A stretch of 64,000 nt of DNA from Owenia fusiformis (GCA_903813345.2 CAIIXF020000008.1:813341-877340); one strand, 5' to 3'. Shown: positions 34,696 through 49,208, numbered from the stretch's first letter. Notes: a model not told the origin generated them from the letters alone. Made by a program: numbers and translations.

Positions 34696-36654
34696 AGATC
34701 GATTCTAACATTATACACATTTGTTTCTGGTATTGATTGTATTATCTCCTAGGTAACTTAAGGTGACATGGATATGTAGTTGCCTTAGTAACGAGATGTG
34801 TTTCACAATGAACATTATCCACGGGGATAATTCATCATCTACCTTTTCAAAGTCCAGAAAAGTATTAGTGATAAAGTCTTTAAGTAAAGGATAATTTCCA
34901 AAAATGCTACCACATTTTAACAATGTGATTTGAGAAGTACATTTGAATGTTTAACAGCAACTGATAACAATTGAATGCAATGTTACAGAATATTTACAAG
35001 CCTGTATTTATTTGGCCGCATGGATTATAGATGGCAGCTGAAGTAAATGATTTTGTATTTACATATCATGGCTTGAAATAAGTTCACTTTTCTCATTGAA
35101 AACCGAAAGATGTGATAAGTATCAGAATGCCTTTTTGAAGATTAATTATAACCTTCGTAGTTAAAATATCATAAGGTATACGTTTTTCATTTAATACCTA
35201 CAAGATTCTCCCATGTTCTTGTTAGAAGACAAGCTTGTATTTAGTTCATTTAATTTCAAAGATTCAAGTGATATTTACCAGTACATGTGAACATCTGTCT
35301 GAAGGTAAATCTGTATGATTAGTGTTTCCATCTAATTTTCATGATTGCAACAGAACTACATTAAGCATGAAATAATTCTTCCTTCACGGGCATACACTAT
35401 TAGTAAGTTAAATATTATGAAAAATAAGAACCATAATTTGGTTCAGGTTTTCTGTAGCTTTGATTTCTGTAAACCCAGATTAGCAGTTTGAATTTGAAAT
35501 AGTGCCTTTGAAATTGTTTGGCAATATTAATTTAAGTTTCTTTCATTTCAACAGTTATAAGGCAATATTATGAGTGGCTTATTAGGCAGGAATAGAGTGA
35601 TTAAGGACTTAAGGCTAATTGTATAAATAGAACTCAATAAGAATTGAAATTGAAATTATCTTAAAACTCGAGAATATTAGAGCAACAACTGATTATGTAA
35701 AGTTACGATTTGATTTTAGAATTTATAAGAAAGCAATTTTTAAGGAGAAATATATACGTTCATAAAGAATCATTTAAATCAAGAAGATTTGATAGATAAA
35801 CAATTTTTTGATAACACATGCAGTATCTGTAATAAGGAGAAAAGAACTACACATGCACATAAAACTTGAACTGCTCTTATATTTTCTGTGATTACATTAC
35901 AAGAGAAACTAAAACTGCAAATCAATTAAGCTGCTTATGAGCATTTAATTACAATTAATCACAGTTTGACATTTGGAGTTGCCAGACATGTTCCTCTCAC
36001 ATCATAGTTTGTGTTAGTTTCACGTAAGCATTCATTGTTTCTCGAATTTCATATTTTATTGTAGATTACATAATCAATGAATATAATAATGGATTTCTAT
36101 GTTTGCATATTATATTTTCCAATTTCGCCAGACTATATTGTTGACAATAAATAGAACTTGTGCCAATGCTCAATAAATATTATACAGCACCGAGAACAAG
36201 ATATACTCTGATGTTTTGATTCTCAATTGATCATTTGAAACTATCCATTGAAGGAATTCAGCTGTTAATTGAAAACTTTCCAAGAGCAGGAGGCAGATTA
36301 GAAAATTCTTCTGAATGGATACACTAAATTAAATACCTATACAGGCTAAGGTTGGATTACAGTTAATACTTCAATATAGGATATCTATCAGCCGATGGTT
36401 CTGAAACAAATCATACAATATAGTACCCAGGAAGAAAAATCTGATTGATAATTGATGATACATGAGACTGGTTCATAATTAATGGATGATGGGTCAGATA
36501 TGGTTTGAAGGTGAAAAGGTAAATACATGCAGTTCAATTTAGGTTATTGACGTGTCAATCTTGACTGAGATTTGTACAAAGTTATGAAAATCATGCATTA
36601 AAGTGATTTCTGCAAAAAGTGATCTATGAACTTGTTGATCTTGGACAATCATAT
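34696..36654. other. Intron, no recognised feature
   Basis: AT-rich. Nothing supported. Confidence 0.4.
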
Positions 36655-36833
36655 AAAGTTGGATATTCATGTGAAGTTGGATAATCAGCACAGTTTGGAT
36701 ACTCAGCACAGTACTCAGTACAGTACTCAGTACAGTTTGGATATTCAGCACAGTTTACAGTTTGGATACTCAGCACAGCTCTCAGCACAGTTTGGATACT
36801 CAGCACAGGATACTTAGCACAGTTTGGATACCT
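36655..36833 (+). repeat. Minisatellite of 9 and 18 bp units (TTTGGATACTCAGCACAG)
   Basis: About nine imperfect units, with the sub-unit (TACTCAGTACAG) expanded on its own in the middle. Several open frames across it come from the period. Confidence 0.85.
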
Positions 36834-39800
36834 GGCTATTGGAAATTCATTTAGACAATTGGATACTGAAGAGAATTTGGAAACTTGGAAGGAGGATAAT
36901 CAAAACCGAACTGTGTCTTTGTTTGCAGGATAAATATACTAAAGAATTCAATTGATTTTTGTTTCTTGAAGGGCATGTTGTGTGACAAAGTTTGATTTGT
37001 TCATCTGCATGCCGCTTGCATATTAACATATTGTTTCCAAATGCCAAATGTGACGTTCATACTCTGAAACAAGATAAACAAATGCAGTACTTGTACCTAC
37101 CAACATTGATAATATAATACCTGTATATGCCGTTATTGTAGAGGAATCATGAAACGTGACGCCTACTTGTCAAAGTTAAACCAATTCCATTAAGAGTTCC
37201 AGGAAGAGCCGCAAGGGTACATGAATATTCTATAAACAGATAAGTTCCGCAAAAGTATGGAAAAATAACATTTTATGCAAATGCAAGCATGTCATCTCTT
37301 TAGAAATCCTGTACTAATATTGACAAAGCAACATTGCCTAAAGGATTGGAAAGTTTACGAAAACTAATTATATTTTAAACATCTTTATTGATCCTTTTGA
37401 ATAAATCATGGTGTTGCTGCTGAACAGCTCGTTAAGTCAACCAGCGATTTTTGCATACCTGTGAAAATTATCGCAAGATTGCTGAAAACCATGGAGAGAT
37501 TATGCAGCCCATGTAAAAACTAACCAAAACATGTTAGGAGGGTTAAATGTAGAATTGTTGAAGTACAGAACAGCAGTATACAAAACTAAGAAAATATTTT
37601 GCTTTATAATAATAGGAAAAGCCATATAGATGCAATAGGGGCAAACAGAGAATAGAAATACCAGGTAATCACATTGTTGTAGTAAAAGCCCAGAAGTCTG
37701 CAAAACAAATGTTATTCAAACCGAAATGTATATTTTGAGAGGTGATACATGAGTAGATATTGTTCAATATATACCAGGAAACAAATGATATAACAGTGAA
37801 CTGGATCAATGTGACAGTATTCTGGTAAACAGGATTCGTGTAATAATTCGCAGAAATAAAATTGCATGACAGTAAATGTGCGTCAAATCATCCCAGGGAA
37901 ATATGGGATATATAAAGGGATTCAGACACTAAACCAACAAAGTGTGATCTTCTCATTGAAATCAAATCCCCACCTGTGATAAGATCAATAATGAGAAATG
38001 ATCAATTTATATTTCTTGTGATAATTCAGACAAATCAGATGTAATCCATCGAATGTAATAACATGTAATATGATGACATGCAACCATCCAGATATGACTA
38101 ATAATGATATGGAAATAATTAAAAGGATCAAGCTTAGTGACAAAACCCAGGAATTGATTGGTGACAGATTTGATGAAAGATGGTTTGGCGGGATTGTGTG
38201 CGTATAAACACGATGGATATAATCGTGAAGAATGGCTATTATATACGCAACCTACCTGGTGATATTCGACGTTGCAAACCAGGTGAGGTTTTAATTGAAT
38301 ATGTGTGTAGTATACCATAATTAAATAAAACCTATTATGAAAGAAAGGCTAAAGGACTTTGATTCTATGTTTAACGTCAGGCTAGAGTCCCATATTTGTG
38401 TTAAAAATAAGGAATCAGAAAAAACACTGCAAATCCTCTATGGATTTTCAAATTCCTAGGAATGTTTTCTTATTAATTAAAAAACACAGAATCAAAGTCC
38501 ATCTATAAAGGCCTAAGTGAAATTGCTGATATGCTGATCATTAGTATAGGTAGGTTTGTCTCAAGTAGATTGGCATTCTGCCTCTGATTTTATTGAGTAA
38601 AATATTTATGATATATTAGGTACCCGAAAATCTAGCTAAAACACAAGTCACTTAGACAGGCAAAGGTCAATCTAGGTCAAGGTCAAGTTTCAAAGGTCAT
38701 TACGTTTATTTGATTGTTACCTATAGTGTTTCCAACCAGCCTTTTTGGATGCATAACAAACAGTTATGTAATTAATGAAGGTAAACTGATAGGAGGAAAA
38801 ATATAACAAGGAAAAATGAAGCCAACATGTTTTATGGGTGATAAGTACTCGAATGTCAAAGCTTCACTGACAATTTTTAAAATGCCTAATAGATATCCCA
38901 TATACTGAAGTAGAAGTACATGTTATGATCTATACTGTTTTTTGAATTTGCATTTTTTTCTTTGTTTTACTATGTTTTATTACTAAAGGATTAACGAGGT
39001 GAGCCCTTTGTCTTTGAAGTGCCTTTTAGTTATTCAATGAAAATGACTTTTTGAGGGCTAATGCTATGGTAATCCATAAAGCCTCAGGTAAACAGGACTT
39101 TGATCTCAACAGGTAAAAATACAATTTGGTAATAAAAATTCCCTTATGTTCGTCTGTATTGGTTGCCAACATGTTAAGTTGTTGTGTGGTCAGATGTGTC
39201 GCATCTTTGACAACCAATTTGGTTTTAATAGTGGAGTAACTGAAACATTGTAGACAAAGATGATGCATTGAAAATATTAATGCTCTCAAAACATGGATTA
39301 ATCTAAACAGTTGTCTTTTAGATCATATTTTCCCAAATAATTTATATTTACACAAGTTTCTATTTAACCTTAACAAGTGTATAATATGGTTGTTAAGGGG
39401 AGCCGGGGGGAAGGAGAGGATGGGGAGGGGGGAAGAAACTGAACTGCAAATAGGACAGAGCTAAAAATAATATTTGAAATGACATATGTACATGTATATC
39501 ACTTTTGATGATATGAAGCTTTTTTAGTGAAATTCATGCTTTGTATAAAGTACATATTTGGTATAGTATTTGGAATGACCCTTGTCTCATTTTTGAACTA
39601 AAAATAATTTCAACCACTCTAGTTCTCACTTGTCCTACATCTATGGTATTTATGATGAAAACATTAAAAAGTTTAATAGAATGTATATTTATTGATACTT
39701 GTAACTTGGAGTTAAACTGAAGTGGCGACTGGGCGTTGATATCACTTTTTATTGATTGAATGATTGAATAGATTTCCACAAGCCTTTTATTCTCTACATT

Positions 39801-42486
39801 GTATATTACACCAGCATTTTGTTGTCTTAATGCATTCTGTTGAATACAATTAGGGTGACTTAAGATTTTATAGTTAATTCAGATATAAGTCATATCTTAA
39901 ACAAGAGGTACTAGATATTCAGCAAATGTAAATGTTGATAAAGGTTCAATATCAACATCAAATACACATTTCGATTTTATAATTTGAGATATTTTATTTT
40001 GCATCATTGTTACTCACTCCAAGTAGGTCATATGCAAATAATTTTAGCGTTAACGCTACGAGAGCTCCATCATGTGGAATAAGTTCTGGGGTAACGTGGC
40101 TAAGAAACACGATTAATATAATAGCAGTATTATTCAACTCTGGAGATTTGGATTCAATAAATCGTGGATTATTGTCGCAGTTCTTGTGGAAAATAAAGTT
40201 TATGGGTTTTCCAGATGATTGCGCTGTTATGCAATAATCTGTGGTTCGTTTTTCATAAAATATTAGAAAATGTTGATATGAAGAAATTATTATTGAGGAT
40301 AATTTGATGCATTATTTTGATATCGTTAAATTTTATTGATAAACAAGTGACAATTTTGATTGACCTCGTGAGAAATATGTTTCTGTAGTCATGATTTTTA
40401 ATGGAAATTTGAGTAGAAAAGAGAGGAACCAGCAAGGAATAAACAGACATGTTAACAGACATGTAGTCAACACATTAAATTGTGCAGAAAATGATTAGGA
40501 AAAGGTCCTTGGACCAGAGACAATAGAAAATATTTTGGCAGGGGATGAACAGAAAATTTAAGAGTTGCTTATCTATTGGCACTTGACAATGTGGACATAG
40601 AGTGACGGGTAAATCATTTTCAAAAATACTATTACCTTGGACATTAGGTAGAGGGGCTTCTATTGTTGGAACATGCCTAGGGAAATTAAAGAACACAATT
40701 ACTCAGATGCGAGTAGGTAGTTACCAGTTTCGCCACCAGGTGGCTGATTCGGGGGAATTAACATGGCAGGGTATTACAAAATTCCCTTAAACTTGAATAT
40801 GCATCAGTTTTAATGGTTCACTTTTCATATTACCTTTATGTATCTGATAGTTAAACAAATTAAAATATGTCCAGTAAAAGAAAATATTATCTACCCAACA
40901 CAAGAAAAGATATTTCACTTTTTGTGGTTTTACAACATGGGGTCTATGGGGAATCTCCCCGACCTAGAAGTCACATTTTTAAAGAAAATTAAATTTTCAA
41001 AGTTGATAAACTCTTTTTAAAACCACATTTCTATATGTAATTTTACATGTAGATTCCAAATATGACATCAGTTTGACTGAATTGTGCATTTTAATGACGT
41101 AAATCAAGATTATTTCTACTCGCATCTGGGATATTGAAATCATTTTTGGGAAAGCTGAGACTTAAAATCTTTGATTTTTTATATACAGTATAATTATGAT
41201 TTATACAGTTTATTTTGAGAATTTCCTGAATCATTACAATTTGGATTTTTGGCAATTTTGTCATGTACATGTAGTGTAATATTAAGAGTAGAGTATCATT
41301 TTTTGGATTCTATATTACTGTGGTGAAACTTAAGTTTTTGAGAGAGTGTATTTGCTCTAAAAATATTTTAATGCCTCTGTCCAATAATAGAAGACCACCT
41401 AAGCTACAGCTATATTTTTTACATCTATTGTATTGCTATAAAACTGTATGTCCAATGAAAAATCAAAGGATGTTGATGCAAAATTTTTCAGAGGACTAAT
41501 TTTGGTACAAGCTCCAAAGTGAAAGCACCTCTTAGAGAGATATTTCAAAACGTACATATACATTTGTATATGGATAAAACCAGCAGTTCATTGCAGAACA
41601 ATTAAATTAATGAAATTAACTGGGAAAACTTCATAACTTCTTGGAATAGGCCAGCGCCAATGCTAGAGTAAAGCAATTAGTGATTGGACAATTTGGCTAA
41701 AGTAATTACATCTGGAACTTCTAAAATATGATGGAAATCACACTGGAAGCGCATATGACACTTATACACAATTTACAGATATAATTTAATAGAGCAAGTT
41801 TGGTAAATCACCTTTGTCTTAGTTCGTTATTGTAATGTTGGAACGATTGATCTTACACAAACCAAACAAGAACATTACAATGTAAACGATACTACAAGTA
41901 CTACAGTTCACACATTTAAGGTAACTTTACCTGAACTCCATAATGAAACACTGAAACTGAGCTGGCAATTGTAACGGAACATAAAGTACTTATACACCAT
42001 TGTACATGTATAAAAAAGTCAAAAGGCATCTAATCGCTTAGATACACACTCAAAGGCAGGTGGCCCATTTGGGGACATTCACTTTTTTATTTTTTATTTA
42101 TTTAGAGCTTGACTTTCAATGTTGCCGTTCACTCATATGACAATAACTAATAGTCTCGTTTTCTAGTCTATTTCAAATTCTATTAATGTACATTATCGGT
42201 TGTAAATTATCGAGAAGCCGTATGTTGAAACAGGAAAAGTACATTTGAGCCGGAGTGTGTAAAATTTCATTAATTAGTTTAGTTATTTGAATACCTGATA
42301 AAATACATGCATTAAGTTAAGATGACACAAGTCTAAGCTTTAGACTTGCAAGACTTATCATCTGCATAGAAAATTGGATTACAACTTGTATGTATAAACT
42401 TGTATGTATAAACCTTGGAAAAATAGCTCAGGAAGGAATACAATTGTGGATTATTACATACACCCCCAAAATGCAATCTGATTTTC
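36834..42486. other. Long intron, no recognised gene
   Basis: 5.6 kb of AT-rich sequence. Short frames show no domains. AGGTCAAGGTCA-like motifs occur near 38670. No further first exon was found, though a small one could be missed. Confidence 0.4.
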
Positions 42487-42650
42487 GACACCGTTTCGGT
42501 GCCAAATTTCGGTGCCGTTTCGGCACCAAATGGACTGACTAGTCCGGTAGCAAATTTTGGTGTCGAAAGGTTTCGGTGCCGGAACGGTGTCGAAACGGTG
42601 CCGGAACGGTGCCGAATTTGTTCGATGCCGAAACGGTGTCGAATTATATT
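42487..42650. repeat. GC-rich cluster of CGGTGCCGAAACGG motifs in both orientations
   Basis: At least nine copies of (C/T)GGTG(C/T)CG(A/G)AA(C/A)GG and its complement (CGACACCGTTTCGGTGCC) in 160 bp, in sharp contrast to the AT-rich flanks. Inverted copies could fold into a multi-branched hairpin. Confidence 0.75.
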
Positions 42651-44964
42651 GGCTGTGTATGGGATAACTTTAATTGATGTCATCTTTTAAGGAATCATAA
42701 AATATTCGAATTATCCCAGATGTGGCAGAACATCACGGATCCTCAAGGGCAATGTCTATATTATCACCTAATGGCAGATTCACATGAACATATTAACCTA
42801 GCAAATCAGGAGTATTGTTTTAATATAGAATAGAATAGAAACAACACACAGGATACAGAAGCGAGTATATTATTGGCGATATTGTCTGTGTGACATCACA
42901 GTCATTTAAGAAGTGCCGATGATCACTGATATTCAAGTGTTATGGAATCCTAATGCATCATAATTCTGAACAAACAGATCTTAATAACTGGGCAAATGCA
43001 TCATATTACTGAACATACATGCACATTCTATTACACAACATTATATGTGAAGCAGTATATTGATATAAGGAAAAATATTAATTACAACAAATAGGAAATT
43101 AATGTCACCCCACACTCAGTATGTATGCAGAACATATAGAGAACACTTCCATGGATGCACTCTAAATATTGAGTTGCTCTTGAGAGTATAGAGACAGCAC
43201 CATTATACTCCACTGTTGATTGATTTGGAAATTAAGGTCTCAGAAGGTCCCTAACTGATTATACCTGGACTGTAGGCTCAATTATTACAGGGAGATATCA
43301 ATATATGGTGCTACTGATGATTTTCTGTGGCTTCAGGAAAATAGACAAATTGGCATCTGAAATTATAATTACATGAAAGTATACATAATATATGTAGTTC
43401 TGTAATGTTTTGGAGAACAGATAATATGCATTGTTATTAAGTTTACCCGAAACATATTGATTGACGCAAGTGATATGAAAGTTTTTGGATATTCAGGAGT
43501 AAAATCGGGAAATCCGATCAAGGATGCTTTCAACATTGGAGAGTTTTTTCTATTTTCATGATATAAAATGAATTCCCTCGTTTGCTGAATTTGTAGGATT
43601 TACCTGATTCGTGATTAGAAGAAATATCCTCAGGGCCTTTATCCTAGATTGAATGATACAAACGTTTATCCTAAAAAATAACTTTAATATATGGATGGAG
43701 TTAGTGACTGAAAATTGAAGTTAAAAAGCTGTTTTTTGGATGTAACGAAAATAGTATATCAGGATATACTTGAATTGAAACGTATAATTGCTCTTATGCA
43801 AGTGTAAAACAGGAATTCAAATCAAGTTGTGATCAAAACATTATTTTATAAACAATGGCTGAACATAAAGGGTATACCAATAACTTTGGCCAGAGAGGGG
43901 AAGACAGATATGCAGACAGACTCAAATCTATTAAAGGTAAGATCAGTTAGAGTTTGCATATTCCTGACTTGTTATATAATTTTAGGAAAGAAAGAGCATT
44001 TTGGCAAATATTGGAATTCACAGTCTAGGGACCATTTCGGAAGCCAAAAAAGTCAGTCTTTATGATTACATGAGTAATATTATATTAAATCAAATAATTG
44101 AATCCATAAATGAAGTCTTCATCATCATCAATATTATCATATACATGTACATAATCTAAAATCTTACATTGTTCACAAAGTTACAGAGTTATAGAAAATA
44201 ACACCTTATTTTTCATGAATAATGACTTTTTGTGGCATCGCAACTTCAATTACATTAATCTTGAAGCTTTTTCTTTTTCTTCAATGGCTGATGATTTTCT
44301 GCTAATTATTATGTTATGAGGATTACACTATGGGGGAACCCCTGATGTCAGTTGATTGGGAGGTTCTATAATTAATGATATCTTTTAATTAATTGATAAT
44401 AACCTGTCTATATAATTACAGATAAGATAATGTTCATTATGATTAAGGTAGAATGAGGAGTAGCGTTAAATAGCAAATAACCAAAACAATACATTAAGAG
44501 TAGGGAAACATATTCAAAAAACAGAATTTTGAATTCTCAATCTTCCAAAAATAGTTCAGCAAACTAAATATAGATGGAATACTTTCATAACTTTGTTACT
44601 TTTGTAATCATAATGTACAAAACTGTTCAATCAAAGACTTTTATATTGATCCCAACTATATTTTGAAATGGCGTTTAAACATGTTAAATATATATAACAA
44701 CAAGATTAAAGTTTAGAACATTTTGACCCAATCTGCAAATGATCAGAATAATAATTTTCTAGATGCTATTGTACCTGCACGATTGTAGGGAACAACATAT
44801 TTGTTCTCTGGTTATATGTCAATATCAAATATCATGCAATACTTTGTAAACAATACGGGCTTTTGTGCGATTGTTTGTTGATTAAATTAGTGAAAATGAT
44901 TTCCTTTCCTTGTTGAATGGTGGAATTCACTCAAATTTTACAACTTGTATGGTTTTTGAATGAT
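42651..44964. other. Intron, no recognised feature
   Basis: AT-rich. Nothing supported. Confidence 0.4.
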
Positions 44965-45695
44965 CAATATCAGACATAATGTGTAATATCAGGTATGATA
45001 TGCAATATCAAAAATAATATGTATTATTATATCACTATCTAGCTAGCGACAGTATGATTGGTCAAAACTGGGTCACATGTCGTGGGATATCTGGCGATAT
45101 TCAATGGCAATGCTAATCAGATAAGACAACCGTGAGATATCTAGCGATATCCCACGCTCCCGGGAATTTTCAAAGAATTTGTTTTCGTTCAGTGTAAATA
45201 ATTTAGTTCAGTGTAAGTCAAAATGACAGACGAACCGAGTAGATTCAATGTATTTCAATGTTAACCTATGACTTAATAATATTAGGGATGTTTAGCTAGA
45301 CAGTGAAATAATAAAACAAATATTTCACTCTATTTTCGGTGAATACCTGTAGCACTTTCACAAGGTGATATTCCACTTGCCCTTCGGGCTTCGTGGAATA
45401 TCACTTGTGAAAGATGTACAGGTATTCACCTCAATAGAGTGAAATATTTGTTCAATATCAGATGTGATATGCAATATCAGACATGATATGCAATATCAGA
45501 CACAATGTGCAATATCAGAAATAATATTCAACATCAGACATAATATGCAATATCAGACATAATATGCAATATCAGACATAATGCGCAATGTCAGAATTAA
45601 GATATAATATCAGACATAATATGCAATATCAGATATAATATGCAATATCAGACATAATGTGCAATATCAGACTCAATGTGCAATATCAGATGTTA
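44965..45695 (+). repeat. 19 bp minisatellite (GCAATATCAGACATAATAT), interrupted by a transposon
   Basis: Units occur at 44965-45024 (about three) and 45453-45695 (about thirteen). The element at 45025-45452 sits between them with no repeat units inside it, so it inserted into the array or the array grew around it. Confidence 0.88.
45025..45452 (+). mobile_element. Hairpin-ended element, copy 1 (428 bp)
   Basis: The left terminus TATTATATCACTATCTAGCT (45025 on) has an inverted copy at 45293-45313 (TAGCTAGACAGTGAAATAAT). Next to the left end are GATTGGTC and GTCACATG. A tiny frame, MTDEPSRFNVFQC then stop, lies at 45223-45264. After the subterminal inverted repeat come the motif ATAATAAAACAAATA and a 138 bp hairpin (45315-45452) whose tip reads TTGCCCTTCGGGCTTCG. 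Both ends abut the 19 bp minisatellite, which fixes the borders. Non-autonomous; see the copies at 50.4 and 62.2 kb. Confidence 0.75.
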
Positions 45696-46431
45696 TATAT
45701 ATAGTGTTCATTAAAGAGTTTGAGCATGATATGTTGCTAACCTATCAAGTTTTGCAAGCAATGATTAGGGAAATGATGGCCTTTTCATATTTTATAGAAC
45801 CCCTGGCAGACCTTAACAGACTTGTTGTTGTTTCTATCGTGATATATGGATGACTGTATCTCATCATGCAACATGTTTTTCAGTGCTTTAATCACAATAT
45901 TTGTTCAGATTAATGATAAATATATTCACTTGTTAAGGTTAATATGATTTATAAATAAATATCCAGGTAGGAATATGAAATGTAACATCATGATATGATA
46001 CACATAGATTTTTATTGATGTTATATAGTTACCAAGCAAATCAACATCAGTTGTTATTTCATATTGGTGCCTTATGCCCCAGAAGGAATTCAAAGTGATG
46101 TGGACTTTTGGAGATTCTGCATTGGAACTATTTGATCTTTACTTTTATTTATACCAGGGATTATGGGATAACGCAAAACCCTCCTTTGGCAGTAATATCT
46201 TATAGACTACTACACAGTTTCAGTCTATTTATCCTTATAGACTGCATATATTTTAAGTGGAGTAGACTGCGTGATTTTGGTGGTAAATACAGAGGTGAAC
46301 GGTTTTCACTTTGAAATACATTTACCTGTAGACAGAATATAGCAAGTTGTTAGATTAACTCATTAACATGGATTATATGGGATTACCAGAGTAATTAGAA
46401 GTATAATTGGGATTATATTCTGAACAACAAG
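45696..46431. other. Intron upstream of first exon B
   Basis: AT-rich. If exon B is a true first exon, its promoter lies here. No motif called. Confidence 0.35.
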
Positions 46432-46501
46432 ATGGCAGGAATTGTAGAAGATGAGGACGATTTGGTCTCAAAATATAACCAAAAAATACATAAAAAACAT
46501 G
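46432..46501 (+). CDS. Alternative first coding exon B of the CH-domain cytolinker
   Basis: ATG at 46432 in a strong context (CAAGATGG), 23 codons plus one base, donor GTAAGT at 46502. It encodes MAGIVEDEDDLVSKYNQKIH then KKH, an acidic-then-basic head with a plausible short helix. It ends in phase 1, so joining to 63867 makes a GAT codon and reads KKHDEQERVQKKTF. No other downstream exon in the window fits as well. A chance ATG-plus-donor of this size is possible, so it needs transcript support. Confidence 0.6.
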
Positions 46502-48842
46502 GTAAGTGGAAAACATATGTATTTGCTATTAGAATATTGATTATGAGTGTGTTTTAATGGAAAGTGTTTCTGGTGCAATTCTGCATTGTGCAAATAGAAA
46601 GAACTTAACGTTGAATGAACATAATTCATAAAAACTATAGGCCTTTGTGTCAATTCTGAAATAATGCAAGTTGGTATACTTGTTAATGGTAATCTACTTT
46701 GTATTATGGAAACAGCAATGAATCAAACCTGAACTTCTGTTTTTACATTTAACTTGGACACTGTTTGATTATACAGATTATTTATGCAAAAAGGATATTT
46801 TTATTAGTTGGTCAGCCAAAATACCAGTATGCCAAATGTTATGGCTGCTAAAACATTACACCTCACTACCAACTTAAAAAACAATCCATATGTACTGTAC
46901 AAATGTATTATTGTCGCTTTTAATGTTTAGATGATTTCATTCAATTCAATAGGCATTTATGATAAATAAGACTTCAAATGGAAATTGAAACCAATACAAA
47001 TATTTCATCTTGTGAATAAGATATATGAGATTTATGTTTGGGCAGATTTGTATCATCTTTCTCCCTATGAATGATTTGATATGATGACTGATATAACTGC
47101 ATATTGATATAGCTCCCACATATGTATGGGGGAGGTAATTACCCAGGGTACCGAGCGTAGAGGGTGGGCGTTAAAACAAAACTTCCTCTCCCAGATTCTA
47201 TTCATAAAATGGAAAAGCGAGATAAAAAATATATTATATTTTTAAGTAGTCTTGCTTCAAGACCCTGGACTATATACTCTAACAGCTGTTGTAAGAGAAG
47301 ATATTACAGCATATATGAGCAAGACTTATGACTTTTGAGTTACCAACTTGACTCAGATTGACAATATCTTGATCATGTACTCTGAGTGTCAGAGCCTGGT
47401 ATATTAGGTATAGTAGAAGGACTCCTTTATAGAAATGGAATCAATGTGTATAGTAATTGGTAAAGATCAATGTAATTACATCTTGCCCCAAGTGTATATG
47501 TTTTATACTGCACCCATGTTCTCAACACACAAGTGTGAAAATTAGGGAAAGGTGCATGTGCTGCAAGACCACAGTAAAACATGTCAAGTGAAACGCTTCT
47601 ATAAGTGAAACCCTCTTTAGTTTAACTAAAGTCTGATGTTTTCACAGTTCAAAATCTGCCCTATTATTTCCAATAGTTTAGTTTCACTTCTTAAAAGAGA
47701 GCTTTATATACAGCCAATATATTCGGTTAACTCAGGGTAAAACTGACCTTGCCTGAGTATCACATTCTAATCTTACATCTGTGAATGCTAGGGGTATCAC
47801 TGACCCTATTAGATCTAAACCTAGCTGCTCTCTGGAAGACATTTAGAGAACTTGTACTTTTTATGGGATATTGAATTCCAGTGAGTTGCATGCAATGTTA
47901 TACATGTACTGGTACATAACAAATCTGCCAAATCTCTGCCATAAAGATATGGTTTGACAGTCTTGATGTGTTAGATATGGTTCACTAGGTTTGATAGGCT
48001 GGGTGTGATATGTTTGGTTCACTTGTTGAGGTTTTATGATGATGATAATGTAGTTGCTGGTATATGTCAGGGTTGGTGGATATTCAAACTTGTTGCTATT
48101 GCTAGGTATATGTTTATACCTGTTGCCAAGGTAAATAGAGTAAATAATACACATCGTTGTTAAGACATTGAACCTGAGGGATCATAAGTTGGTTTTGTTA
48201 GTTTTCTTACCAAAAGCCTGATATTACTGGACATTAATTCATATATTCGCAGTATGTGCTACAAACAAGTGAAGGAAATCTTAAAGTTTAAATTTTTCTC
48301 CTAGTTTTGTAGAAATGATTAGTTCCATCATGTTTAGGACTACAGTTGGTGGATAACTATTTTAATTTGGTACAACTCCTATTTATTACATTGCTTGATC
48401 GAGACTGAATGCCTCTATGTGCAGCATTCATCTTAGAAATTACACTTTATATTAAAGCTCTTTAATTTTCATGTCTCATATTTTTGTTACATAACTATAG
48501 CTTCCAGATTCAATTTTGAATGTTTATGAAAGACAGATTTCAATAAATTTTCAAATTCCTTAAACTATATCCAAGATTTATGGATATACATCCATTGAAA
48601 ATTATCGCAGTAGAAAGTTTAATCTGCCAGATATAAAGCTCTGTTGGCTCAAGGGATTATTCGTTTTTCCATTCAGGTTTAAACCAACATACGCTATGTA
48701 CAGGTCTTTGACAGTACAATACAGAATAAGTTTAATAACATAGAACTAGTTGACTTTCATGCGGGAGGGCAGACCAGGAGGGCCTGATCAGAGAGGGTCT
48801 ATGGGATGTGTCCAAATAGTTCCTCACTTATGAAATCTAATA
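46502..48842. other. Intron, with a MITE end at about 47677
   Basis: Bases 47677-47705 (TTTCACTTCTTAAAAGAGAG) match the left end of the 389 bp MITE at 1.3 kb and may be the outer end of a larger or nested copy whose right end is at 49208. Otherwise nothing recognised. Confidence 0.4.
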
Positions 48843-49208
48843 CCCTGCGTGCAGAGTCTAGTTAAACTACACTCTGCCTAGTAGAGACCATATTACAGTT
48901 TAGTAGCCCCGCCCCCACGACGGGTACCGGTGACAGTTTGGGTAATAAATCACTTTTGACCTACGCGCTGACCTTTCTCTACCAATCAGCGAGCTTGAAG
49001 AAACATACGCCAAATGTGTTCTATGCGCATGTCATTGGTCAATTGCGGGCTCAACGATGACGTCAGAAGGAATGACCATATATAGAACGTCGGTCAAATT
49101 TGGCCGACGAACACTGATTGGCGCGGTGAGTTCACAGGTTTATTTTAGTTTGAAAGAGTGAAGACGAAGCTCTCTTTTAAGAAGTGAAGTCAAACGAATG
49201 CAAAGGGT
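48843..49208. mobile_element. Second copy of the 1.3 kb MITE family
   Basis: 49050-49208 aligns with 1535-1693 block by block (GATGACGTCAGAAGGAATGA, ACCATATATAGAA, TGATTGGCGCGGTGAG, GAAGCTCTCTTTTAAGAAGT). An inverted pair (GCAGAGTCTAG and ACACTCTGC) lies at 48850-48880. A perfect CRE-type TGACGTCA and several CCAAT boxes are present. Confidence 0.6.
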
